This document shows, piece after piece, positions 6,667 to 13,705 of a stretch of 22,372 nt of DNA. Origin of the DNA: DATAXP01 sp036272935 (GTDB taxonomy: Bacteria > Planctomycetota > Planctomycetia > Pirellulales > PNKZ01); contig DATAXP010000105.1 in assembly GCA_036272935.1 (NCBI GenBank), positions 1-22,372 of the forward strand, given 5' to 3'. The notes under the pieces are model-generated. The model made no database searches, was not told the origin of the DNA, and worked only from the letters and a program-made list of their open reading frames with translations. Positions within the stretch are counted from its first letter, which is position 1, and the number at the start of each line of letters is the position of its first letter. Made by a program: the position numbers and the translations under genes.

Positions 6667-7002
6667 TCAATTCGGGTAAATCAGGTCCGCGAGACCGGCG
6701 CAGAGAAAGTCGACCACCGCCGCCGCCGCTCCCGTCAGGGCGGGCGAGTCCATTCCGCGGTCCCAGTTGTAGACCGTCCGCTTGTCGGCGAGCCGCTGGA
6801 CCCAAAGCTTCGAGATGCGGCTGTCGCCAATCTCGTAGTCGGGGCTCTCGGCGTGTTCGGGGAAGACCAGGGCGTCGAAGTGGTATTCCGCGTTGATCGT
6901 TCCGCAAACCCAAGTGCCGCCGCCCGAAGCCCGGCGGGTGACCTTCGTGATCTCCAGGTCGAAATCGAGGTCGTCGTTTTGGTTGGCGTCGTTGGCGTTC
7001 AT
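6667..7002 (-). CDS. Small phage protein of unknown function
   Basis: A 111-residue protein with an acidic N-terminus and no recognised domain. It contains DLDFDLEITKVTRRASGG, a mixed beta pattern with FDALVFPEHA, DSRISKLWVQRLAD and YNWDRGMD, and an alanine-rich C-terminal helix ending AGLADLIYPN. The ATG at 7002 is preceded by CGGAG. It is the first gene of the minus-strand block and is divergent from the packaging genes, with a 144-bp regulatory gap between. A longer overlapping frame (6662-7078) is rejected as a shadow. Confidence 0.65.
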   Translation of the reverse strand: MNANDANQNDDLDFDLEITKVTRRASGGGTWVCGTINAEYHFDALVFPEHAESPDYEIGDSRISKLWVQRLADKRTVYNWDRGMDSPALTGAAAAVVDFLCAGLADLIYPN

Positions 7003-7093
7003 CGTTCGGCTCCGTTAGTTGGTGGTAAATGTTCGTTGGTACAGTCACACATGAGCCATGCGGGCGGAAAAACATCAAGCGCGGTGCGGCAAC

Positions 7094-7112
7094 ATTCCAG
7101 AAAGATTCCAGA
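7094..7112. promoter_or_regulatory. Direct repeat ATTCCAGA, one helical turn apart (candidate operator)
   Basis: ATTCCAGA occurs at 7094-7101 and again at 7105-7112, an 11-bp period, and a degenerate third copy begins near 7114. It lies in the 144-bp divergent gap between the minus-strand small genes and the terminase genes. Spacing of about one turn suits binding by a dimer or tandem monomers. No promoter is clear enough to assign. Confidence 0.4.
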
Positions 7113-7128
7113 GATTCTTTTCCCGAGA

Positions 7129-7144
7129 TTTAGGACGGCCTAAA
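7129..7144 (+). promoter_or_regulatory. Inverted repeat containing the ribosome-binding site of the packaging operon
   Basis: TTTAGG (7129-7134) and CCTAAA (7139-7144) form a perfect 6-bp palindrome with a 4-base loop, two bases before the ATG at 7147. TAGGA, the best Shine-Dalgarno match, lies in its left arm and loop. It could be an RNA hairpin restricting translation, or a protein operator. Confidence 0.45.
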
Positions 7145-7146
7145 CC

Positions 7147-7359
7147 ATGTCGAAAAGTCCCGCAAATTCCGCGATCAATCCGCAGGCTTTGTCGCTCGCC
7201 GATGCAGCGCGGCTATTGGCCCGCGTCGGCGGAACGCCCGTTTCCGAGGCGACGTTGCGCGACGACGTCGCGGACGGCGCGCCGACGAATGCGGACGGGA
7301 CATTGAATTTGGTCCACTACGCGGCGTGGTTGGTGCAGGAGATGGCCAGTGGCGACTGA
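7147..7359 (+). CDS. Small winged-helix-like protein, candidate terminase small subunit
   Basis: A 70-residue protein immediately upstream of and overlapping terminase. Residues about 15-65 show a helix-turn-helix-like pattern: LSLADAARLLARVGG, then PVSEATLRDDVADGAP, then LNLVHYAAWLVQEM. The same architecture and the same 'YxAWLVQ' ending occur at the N-terminus of the large terminase, so the two are probably paralogous DNA-binding modules. The position suits a terminase small subunit, but the protein is short for that role and no classical small-terminase domain can be confirmed. Translation may be controlled by the inverted repeat just before its start. Confidence 0.65.
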   Translation: MSKSPANSAINPQALSLADAARLLARVGGTPVSEATLRDDVADGAPTNADGTLNLVHYAAWLVQEMASGD

Positions 7360-9616
7360 TCCCCGCACCTTACGACCGAGCGAACTGTGTCGCTTGCTGA
7401 ACTCGACCCCGCTGGGGGAAGTGATCAACGAGCGGCAACTGCATCGCCATCGCACGCGGGCTGGCCTACGGATCGGCGATGCGCGGCACGTCGACCTGTT
7501 GCGCTACGTCGCGTGGCTCGTCCAGGTCCGCAACGAGCCGAGGCCCGAAGCGGACGGCGATCCCTACGAGCGGATGAAGGATCGCGCACGGGCGCGGAAC
7601 GTCGCCCTGGCCATTGCCGGGCGCGATATCGGCGAATTGCCGGCGGTCGTGAACCCAGATCGCAAAGCGCGGGCGGCGTCCGACTTTCGATTCTTCTGCG
7701 AAGCGTATTTCCCGCTGACCTTCCACTTGCCGTGGTCGCCCGACCATTTAAAGGTTATTGCCCGAATCGAACAGGCCGTGCTTCGCGGCGGCTTGTATGC
7801 GATGGCCATGCCGCGCGGGTCGGGCAAGACGACGATCTGCGAGTGCGCGTGCATCTGGGCAGTGCTGAACGGGCACCGTGAGTTCGTCTGCTTAATCGGT
7901 TCGGACGAAGCCCACGCGATGGACATGCTGGAGTCCATCAAAATGGAACTCGACGGCAACGAGCTGTTGCTAGGGGATTTTCCCGAGGTCGTTTATCCGA
8001 TTCAGAGCCTCGACGGAATTGCCAATCGCTGCAACGGTCAGCTCTACAACGGCGACCGGACGCACATCGGTTGGACCGCTCGCGAGGTCGTGTTGCCAAC
8101 AATGCCGGGAAGCACGGCCAGCGGCGCGATCATCAAGGTCGCCGGAATCACCGGTCGCGTTCGCGGGATGAAGTACAAGCGAGCCGACGGCCGCACCGTG
8201 CGTCCGACGCTCGTGGTCCTCGACGATCCGCAGACCGACGAATCGGCCCGCTCGTTGTCGCAATGTGCGACGCGAGAAAGCATCCTGGCCGGAGCCATAT
8301 TAGGTTTGGCGGGGCCGGGCAAGAAGATCTCCGGCATCATGCCCTGCACCGTGATTCGACCCAGCGACATGGCGGACAACATCTTGAGCCGGGACAAGCA
8401 TCCGGAGTGGAACGGCGAGCGGACCAAGATGGTCTATTCGTTCCCGGCTGACGAGAAGCTGTGGGCGAAGTACGCCGAAATCCGCGCCGAGAGCATGCGC
8501 CAAGGCAACGGCGGCAACGAGGCAACCGAATTCTATCGTGCCAATCGCGCTGCGATGGACGAGGGGGCGGTGATCGCGTGGCCCGAGCGGTTCAATTACG
8601 ACGAACTGTCGGCCATCCAGCACGCGATGAACCTCAAGCTGCAGGACGAGGCCGCGTTCTTCGCTGAATACCAGAATGAACCCTTGGTCGAAGACGACGC
8701 GGATAGCGACCAGCTCACGGCCGACCAGATCGCGTCGAAGGTGAATCGCTTGCGACGCGCCGTGATACCCATCGGGTGTAACCACTTGACGATGTTCATC
8801 GACATTCAGGCCACGCTTCTGTTCTTCGTCGTCGCGGCCTGGGAGGACGACTTCACGGGCTACGTTGTCGATTACGGGACGTTTCCAGATCAGAAGCGGC
8901 CGTACTTCACGCTCCGCGACGCTCGGATCACGCTGGCGGCCGCTACAAAAGGGACTGGCCTGGAAGGCTCGATCTATGCGGGCCTCGAGGCACTGACCAA
9001 CGCTTGTCTCGGCCGCGAATGGCTCCGGGACGATGGGGCGGCGCTGCGAATTGAGCGCTGTTTGATCGACGCGAACTGGGGATCATCGACGGATGTCGTC
9101 TATCAATTCTGCCGCCAGTCGTCGCATGCGGGCGTGGTCATGCCCAGCCACGGTCGATTCGTCGGCGCGTCGAGCCAACCATTCTCGGATTACAAACGCA
9201 AGCTTGGCGACCGCCTCGGGCACAACTGGCGGATTCCAAACGTGCAGGGAAAGCGGGCGATTCGCCATGCGCTGTTTGACACGAACTACTGGAAGTCATT
9301 CGTGCATGCCCGACTGGTCGTGCCGATGGGCGACCGTGGTTGCCTATCGCTGTTTGGAGACAAGGCTGAGCAGCACCGCCTGTACGCCGACCACGTTACC
9401 TCCGAATATCGGGTGAAGACTGAGGGTCGTGGTCGCACGGTCGACGAATGGAAATTGCGCCCCGAGCGTGGCGACAACCACTGGTTCGATGGCTTGGTGG
9501 GTTGTGCGGTGGCCGCGTCAATCCAGGGCGCGATATTGCCCGGCACGGACGGGAAGTTCGTGACTCCGCGCAGGCGAGTCAGTTTTGCGGAAATTCAAAG
9601 GAGGCAACGGACGTGA
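7349..9616 (+). CDS. terL: Phage terminase large subunit with extra N-terminal DNA-binding-like domain
   Basis: A 755-residue DNA-packaging motor. Residues 8-60 are a helix-turn-helix-like domain related to the preceding gene. The ATPase follows: Walker A PRGSGKT (155-161) and Walker B LVVLDDP (288-294). The C-terminal half is an RNase H-like nuclease with acidic residues in TMFIDIQ (D485) and CLIDANWG (D574), plus a late RGDNHWFDGLVGCAVAA segment typical of the family. It translocates DNA into proheads and cuts the concatemer. It starts at GTG 7349, overlapping the upstream stop, with AGGAGA (7337-7342) correctly spaced. It is rather long for the family, which is explained by the N-terminal extension. 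Confidence 0.95.
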   Translation: MATDPRTLRPSELCRLLNSTPLGEVINERQLHRHRTRAGLRIGDARHVDLLRYVAWLVQVRNEPRPEADGDPYERMKDRARARNVALAIAGRDIGELPAVVNPDRKARAASDFRFFCEAYFPLTFHLPWSPDHLKVIARIEQAVLRGGLYAMAMPRGSGKTTICECACIWAVLNGHREFVCLIGSDEAHAMDMLESIKMELDGNELLLGDFPEVVYPIQSLDGIANRCNGQLYNGDRTHIGWTAREVVLPTMPGSTASGAIIKVAGITGRVRGMKYKRADGRTVRPTLVVLDDPQTDESARSLSQCATRESILAGAILGLAGPGKKISGIMPCTVIRPSDMADNILSRDKHPEWNGERTKMVYSFPADEKLWAKYAEIRAESMRQGNGGNEATEFYRANRAAMDEGAVIAWPERFNYDELSAIQHAMNLKLQDEAAFFAEYQNEPLVEDDADSDQLTADQIASKVNRLRRAVIPIGCNHLTMFIDIQATLLFFVVAAWEDDFTGYVVDYGTFPDQKRPYFTLRDARITLAAATKGTGLEGSIYAGLEALTNACLGREWLRDDGAALRIERCLIDANWGSSTDVVYQFCRQSSHAGVVMPSHGRFVGASSQPFSDYKRKLGDRLGHNWRIPNVQGKRAIRHALFDTNYWKSFVHARLVVPMGDRGCLSLFGDKAEQHRLYADHVTSEYRVKTEGRGRTVDEWKLRPERGDNHWFDGLVGCAVAASIQGAILPGTDGKFVTPRRRVSFAEIQRRQRT

Positions 9617-9795
9617 ACAAGTCCAGCCAGCGTCCGGTTTCGGATTGTGATCGCGGTTTGCGATGTCGGCATTGTGGCTCCCGCAGCCTTTCCGTCGTTT
9701 ATACACGACCATATACCGGCGAAAGGATCGTCCGCAGACGCAAATGTCTAGACTGTGGTCAACGTTTAACGACCTGGGAACGGGCAATTGGGTGA
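9613..9795 (+). CDS. NrdR-like zinc-ribbon protein
   Basis: A 60-residue protein with two Cys pairs, CRHCGS and KCLDCGQ, separated by a basic IVRRRKC segment and followed by RLTTWERAIG. This closely follows the zinc-ribbon half of NrdR ('RRRRCLECGRRFTTYER') but lacks the ATP-cone, so it is not a full NrdR. GTG at 9613 overlaps the terminase stop (GTGA), and AAAGGAGG (9597-9604) gives the strongest Shine-Dalgarno in this region, so the start is well supported. A DNA-binding late-gene regulator or packaging accessory is likely; zinc ribbons of this size are frequent beside terminases. Confidence 0.85.
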   Translation: MNKSSQRPVSDCDRGLRCRHCGSRSLSVVYTRPYTGERIVRRRKCLDCGQRLTTWERAIG

Positions 9796-9847
9796 CAGGC
9801 TCGAAATAAGTACGCACCAGCACGGCGCATCGGTCGTATCAAACTAC

Positions 9848-9878
9848 TTGACATCCGTTCATCAGCACGATCTATTAT
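9848..9878 (+). promoter_or_regulatory. sigma70-type promoter for the beta-family gene
   Basis: A perfect TTGACA (9848-9853) is followed, after 17-19 bp, by TCTATT (9871-9876) or the better TATTAT (9873-9878), in an AT-rich gap between the zinc ribbon and the beta-family gene. This is the clearest promoter in the window and suggests that the cargo gene is expressed independently of the late operon. Confidence 0.6.
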
Positions 9879-9911
9879 TGGCTCTTTAATCAAATTCCGA
9901 GGATGAAATAT

Positions 9912-10997
9912 ATGTTGGACCATAAGCATTACTTGCCGATTCTGACAGCGAAGATGGGAGAACTTCGAGCGATTCGAGAGCTTGCATCGGATGTAAAATC
10001 ATGCCTCACTCCCCTGCTTGAAGTTCCGCCGATTGACTGGGACTACGAAAACGAAGCTCCAGCGAAAACTCTGGATGAGCAGATCGCTTCGGTTGCTGAT
10101 AACCTCCAAAAGCATTGGGGAAGTCAGCGTGCCTACTTGGATGCGTACCCCGTTGCCAACGAAGGGACGACAGCGAGTGGACTCCACCCGCTATCTCATA
10201 TTTTCAATCAGGCAAGGCAACTGCAGCTCCAACTCGTTCCTGTAACCGGGTTGGGCCGTGACCCCGCCTATCAAGCCGCGACGCACGAAATCATTCAAGC
10301 GGATCAACGTGGCATGTGTCTTCGCGTCTTGGCTTCTGAAATTGCCGCGACGCCAAACCTACCGAACCAAATTGATGGCATTCTTGCGAATTTCAACGTG
10401 CGTCCAGAGCAAGTCGATTTGGTGATCGACCTCGGGCCGATGAACCCGCAGTTTGAAGCTCAGTACGTTATGGTGATTCCGGCCTATGTGAACGCACTCC
10501 CTTACCTAGCACAGTGGCGATCATTGACGGTTTCGGGAAGTGCTTTTCCGACCGACCTAAGGCAGATTGCGACGGGAACGACACAGGCGATTCCGCGCAC
10601 TGAATGGAATGTCTGGACATCGCTGATCGCCGCTGGCCAAATGCGTCGGAGGCCGGCGTTTTCAGATTACGCAATTTCAAATCCTGAATACGCGTCGCTC
10701 GACTTTCGCATTATCAAAATGACGGCCAATATTCGATATACACACGACGTTGAATGGATCGTTGTCAGGGGACGAGTAATCACGAAGGGGCAACCAAGCC
10801 AATATCCCGGCCTCGCTCGAATCCTGCGTGCGTTGCCCGAGTACAGCGGGAGAGATTTCAGTGCAGGGGATCGATATATTGATGATTGTGCAACTGGCGC
10901 TGACGGACCGGGGAGTGCAACGACTTGGCGACAAGTCGGGACGAATCATCATTTGACCTTCGTCGTGCGGCAGATCGCCAATCACCCCGGGCTTTGA
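9912..10997 (+). CDS. Beta family protein (PF14350-like), partner of an sce7726-family protein
   Basis: A 361-residue protein recognised by family features: the opening HYLPIL followed by GELRAIREL (6-24), SCLTPLLEVPPIDW (30-43) with NEAPAKTLDEQI, and the C-terminal FSAGDRYIDD, TTWRQVGTNHHLTFVV block (about 318-352). The molecular function of the family is not known to me; members occur in phages and accessory islands and often neighbour sce7726 genes. ATG at 9912 is preferred over 9903 because GAGG (9899-9902) is then nine bases away rather than touching the start. It has its own promoter, is less GC-rich than its neighbours, and its last 140 bp overlap the convergent sce7726-like gene. This points to a transferred module inserted in the packaging/head region. 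Confidence 0.85.
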   Translation: MLDHKHYLPILTAKMGELRAIRELASDVKSCLTPLLEVPPIDWDYENEAPAKTLDEQIASVADNLQKHWGSQRAYLDAYPVANEGTTASGLHPLSHIFNQARQLQLQLVPVTGLGRDPAYQAATHEIIQADQRGMCLRVLASEIAATPNLPNQIDGILANFNVRPEQVDLVIDLGPMNPQFEAQYVMVIPAYVNALPYLAQWRSLTVSGSAFPTDLRQIATGTTQAIPRTEWNVWTSLIAAGQMRRRPAFSDYAISNPEYASLDFRIIKMTANIRYTHDVEWIVVRGRVITKGQPSQYPGLARILRALPEYSGRDFSAGDRYIDDCATGADGPGSATTWRQVGTNHHLTFVVRQIANHPGL

Positions 10998-11529
10998 TCT
11001 GCTCTCGAACGAGACGCTTGACTTCGTCTGGAGGACAATTGGCGGTGATCGCGAACCAGAGATGGTCGCGCGACTTGTTGCGAAGCCCGCGAAGCCTTCC
11101 GAGCGATTCTAAGATGGCAACGGATTCGCTTCTCCAAAGCAGCTTGACGACTGCGCTCGCACTGACCCCTTCGTTTGGCGTGGGCGCACGCACGCTGTGC
11201 AAGAGAACATCTTCGCCTGAGGTGGTCGCCACAATTATGCCCCACCACTCGGGGATTTGGGCCTTTGCCGATTTTAGATGTTTTTCGGCAACCACGAGGG
11301 TCACAGTGTCGAAGAATTCGCCGTACACATCTCTTTGATTTGGCAATCGATTGAGCGTATCGAGATCGCTCTTAATTTCGTAGCCATTCAAAGCCCCATT
11401 AACAACGGCGAGATCGACACGGGCCTCACCTTCATTCAGCCCCAGTTCGTCGACGATAAGCGCATCCTCGCCGGCATGCTCAGTCGCGAGCCGCAGCTTG
11501 AGAGCAGTTCTTATCGCGGCGTCGTCCAT
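10858..11529 (-). CDS. sce7726-family protein with PD-(D/E)xK nuclease-like core
   Basis: A 223-residue protein. Residues 1-112 match the sce7726 pattern: DDAAIRTALK, an acidic residue E28, then ARVDLAVVN with D39, YEIKSD with E51 and K53, DTLNRLPNQ (57-65), FFDTVTLVV and PEWWGII. D39, E51 and K53 form the D...ExK arrangement of restriction-endonuclease-like folds, so nuclease activity is a fair inference. The tail from about residue 178 overlaps the conserved end of the beta-family gene on the other strand and is probably an unconserved extension. No clear Shine-Dalgarno precedes the ATG. The gene converges on its usual partner family, an uncommon arrangement for a two-gene module. Confidence 0.85.
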   Translation of the reverse strand: MDDAAIRTALKLRLATEHAGEDALIVDELGLNEGEARVDLAVVNGALNGYEIKSDLDTLNRLPNQRDVYGEFFDTVTLVVAEKHLKSAKAQIPEWWGIIVATTSGEDVLLHSVRAPTPNEGVSASAVVKLLWRSESVAILESLGRLRGLRNKSRDHLWFAITANCPPDEVKRLVREQIKARGDWRSAARRRSNDDSSRLVAKSLHSPVRQRQLHNHQYIDPLH

Positions 11530-11936
11530 GACACCAATCTATTTTCAAGTGCCGAAAAACACAACAGACTATCAGGTTTATTCGTCTGCCGCAATATCGC
11601 AGTGCGCAAATTCTGTGCCAATCGCTATCGGCGGTGCAACCGTAATCGCTTTCCAGGACGGTAAGACTTGCCAGCAACCGCCCTCAGTGACCATCGAAGT
11701 TTCTGGAGGGAATTCAACGGTCGCCGTACTCGATAGGGCGTTTGAGACGTGATTAAAGACTGAACGGGACGCAAAAGGGATTGCTGATGCCGCCACGACG
11801 TCTACCGGTGTAACGATTTCTTCGAGAGGCTCGGTTTCGCCGTTTTTAGAGCAGACAAGTTGATATAAATAAATAACGACAACTCGATTGGGCGACGGCG
11901 GCGATTGATCCTCGACGCTGAAACCAGCCAACTTCC
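11530..11936. other. Gap between sce7726-like gene and head operon, no convincing gene
   Basis: About 400 bp hold the presumed promoter of the minus-strand sce7726-like gene and an AT-rich patch near 11858-11880. Two overlapping antisense frames exist: plus 11528-11752, 74 codons, and minus 11578-11931, 117 codons from a TTG. Neither has a ribosome-binding site nor a recognisable domain, and each looks like a shadow of the other. This may be decayed phage sequence left by cargo insertion. Confidence 0.5.
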
Positions 11937-11975
11937 AAAGGCCATGCGGGGCCGCATCCCCGCGTGGCCTTTTTT
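11937..11975 (+). terminator. Strong Rho-independent terminator before the head operon
   Basis: A 15-bp stem (11937-11951 with 11958-11972, one G-U pair) with a 6-base loop is followed by a T-run (11970-11975). It separates the terminase/cargo region from the head genes, which implies that head transcription needs its own start or antitermination. Confidence 0.9.
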
Positions 11976-12019
11976 CGTCGGTTCGCCCACCGGGTTGTCT
12001 TTTTTTGTGGAGTCATCCG

Positions 12020-12217
12020 ATGTCCGACGACCTTGCCGACGCGATTCGCCAAAACGCCCAGGGGCCGGCACGCGCCCAAGGGGACGCTGGCTCGGTCGAG
12101 CAGCACCCGCTCTCCGATCAGATCGAGGCCGACAAATATCTGGCCGCGAAAGACGCGACTAAGAAGCCCACTCGCGGGCTGCGGTTCAACATGTTCGTTC
12201 CGCCGGGAACCGTCTGA
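12020..12217 (+). CDS. Small pre-portal protein
   Basis: A 65-residue charged protein directly before the portal gene, ending flush with its start. ATG at 12020 has GGAG eight bases upstream; an earlier in-frame ATG at 12005 lacks a site. The N-terminal half is acidic and helical (DDLADAIRQNAQGPA, then DQIEADKYLAAKDA) and the C-terminus is basic with RGLRFNMFVPPG. The position matches lambda gpW-type head-completion proteins, but the sequence does not prove it; proteins of this form precede portals in planctomycete prophages. Confidence 0.75.
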   Translation: MSDDLADAIRQNAQGPARAQGDAGSVEQHPLSDQIEADKYLAAKDATKKPTRGLRFNMFVPPGTV

Positions 12218-13705
12218 ATGATTGGCTGGCTCAAGAACTGGGTCCGTACCGAACCGGCATCGCCTCCGACGTCGCGGCCGGCGCGGATCGTTCGGGCCCG
12301 CTACGACGCCGCGATGACGACGGACGACAACCGTCGCCACTGGATCAACGCCGACGCATTGGCCCCCGACGCCGCCAACAACCTGCTCGTCCGCCGGAAC
12401 CTGCGGATTCGGTCGCGGTACGAGGTCGCCAACAACAGCTACGCCCGCGGAATCGTCAACACTCTAGCCAACGACGTGATCGGCACCGGCCCGCGTCTGC
12501 AAATGCTGACGCCGAACCCGGCTGCGAACAAGCAGATCGAAAGGGCCTTTCGCCAATGGGCGACTGCCGTGGACCTGACGGGCAAGCTCCGCACCATGCG
12601 TTGCGCCCGAACGCAGGATGGCGAGGCGTTCGCGCTGTACGTCACCAATCCGAAGCTGCCGACGCCGGTGAAGCTCGACCTGCGGTTGGTCGAGGCGGAT
12701 CAGGTGACGACGCCCATTCTGCTGACGCCGTCGCTGCGGTTCGTCGATGGCATCGTCTTCGACGTCTACAACAACCCGGTCGAGTACCATGTGCTGCGCG
12801 AGCATCCGGGCAGCCAGTTTGTCGTCGTGAACCCTTGGGATTTCGACCGAGTGCCGGCCTCGCAGGTGATTCACTTGTTCCGCGCCGACCGGCCGGGCCA
12901 GCATCGCGGCATTCCGGAGATCATGGCCGCGCTGCCGCTGTTCGCACAGTTACGGCGTTTCACACTGGCGGTGATTGCCGCCGCCGAGACGGCTGCCGAT
13001 TTCGCCGGCATCCTCTACACCGATGCGCCGGCCAACGGGGAAGCAGATGCTGCCGAACCATTCGAGCCGATCGAACTGGAGAAGCGGGCGCTCTTGACGA
13101 TGCCCGGCGGCTGGAAGATGAGCCAGCTGCAGGCCGAGCAGCCGGCGACCACTTACGCCGAGTTCAAGAAGGAAATCCTGAACGAGATCGCTCGCTGCCT
13201 GAACATGCCGTTCAACGTCGCTGCCGGCAATTCGGCATCCTACAATTATGCGTCCGGTCGGCTCGATCACCAGGTCTATTACAAGGCGATCCGCGTCGAT
13301 CAGACGTATCTCGAACGCACGGCGCTCAATCGCATCTTCTTCGCCTGGCTCGATGAGGCCGCGCTCATTCCCGGTCTGATTCCGCCCGGCATGGGTCCGT
13401 TCTCCGATTGGGTTTTCCAGTGGTTTTGGGACGGCACGGAACACGTCGATCCGCTCAAGGAAGCGACCGCGCAGCAAACGCGGCTGGCGAATCACACCAC
13501 CACGCTCGCGCATGAATACGCCCGCGAGGGGCGCGATTGGGCCGAGGCGCTCCGGCAACGGGCCAAAGAGATCGCGTTGATGGAGGAACTCGGCCTACCG
13601 GTTCCGGTGCCGACCACCATGCAACCGCCAGTGCCCGCGCCAGCTCCGGCGCACGATCCGGGCGAAGTCGAACCCGAGGAGGTCGGCAGCGATGAAGACA
13701 ATTAA
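12218..13705 (+). CDS. Phage portal protein, lambda family
   Basis: A 495-residue portal protein of the lambda gpB type, forming the dodecameric ring at one head vertex that serves as DNA entry and tail joining site. Visible features are an N-terminal RRNLRIRSRYEVANNSYARGIVNTLANDVIGTGPRLQ, DGEAFALYV, VIHLFRADRPGQHRGIP, the LRRFTLAVIAAAETAADFAGILY helix, and NMPFNVAAGNSASYNYASGRLDH. The C-terminal about 35 residues are Pro- and acid-rich. It follows the small gene at 12020 without a gap and overlaps the protease-capsid gene by 14 bp, so the genes are translationally coupled. Confidence 0.94.
   Translation: MIGWLKNWVRTEPASPPTSRPARIVRARYDAAMTTDDNRRHWINADALAPDAANNLLVRRNLRIRSRYEVANNSYARGIVNTLANDVIGTGPRLQMLTPNPAANKQIERAFRQWATAVDLTGKLRTMRCARTQDGEAFALYVTNPKLPTPVKLDLRLVEADQVTTPILLTPSLRFVDGIVFDVYNNPVEYHVLREHPGSQFVVVNPWDFDRVPASQVIHLFRADRPGQHRGIPEIMAALPLFAQLRRFTLAVIAAAETAADFAGILYTDAPANGEADAAEPFEPIELEKRALLTMPGGWKMSQLQAEQPATTYAEFKKEILNEIARCLNMPFNVAAGNSASYNYASGRLDHQVYYKAIRVDQTYLERTALNRIFFAWLDEAALIPGLIPPGMGPFSDWVFQWFWDGTEHVDPLKEATAQQTRLANHTTTLAHEYAREGRDWAEALRQRAKEIALMEELGLPVPVPTTMQPPVPAPAPAHDPGEVEPEEVGSDEDN

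Noticed and set aside
5668..7143. Long plus-strand frame (491 codons) through the minus-strand block
   Set aside because: It is the GC-rich shadow of three minus-strand genes with recognisable or well-initiated products and a terminator; its own translation is Arg/Gly/Leu-rich without domains.
11578..11931. Minus-strand 117-codon frame and plus-strand frame 11528-11752
   Set aside because: They overlap each other on opposite strands, lack Shine-Dalgarno sites and domains, and the longer one needs a TTG start; left as an unresolved gap.
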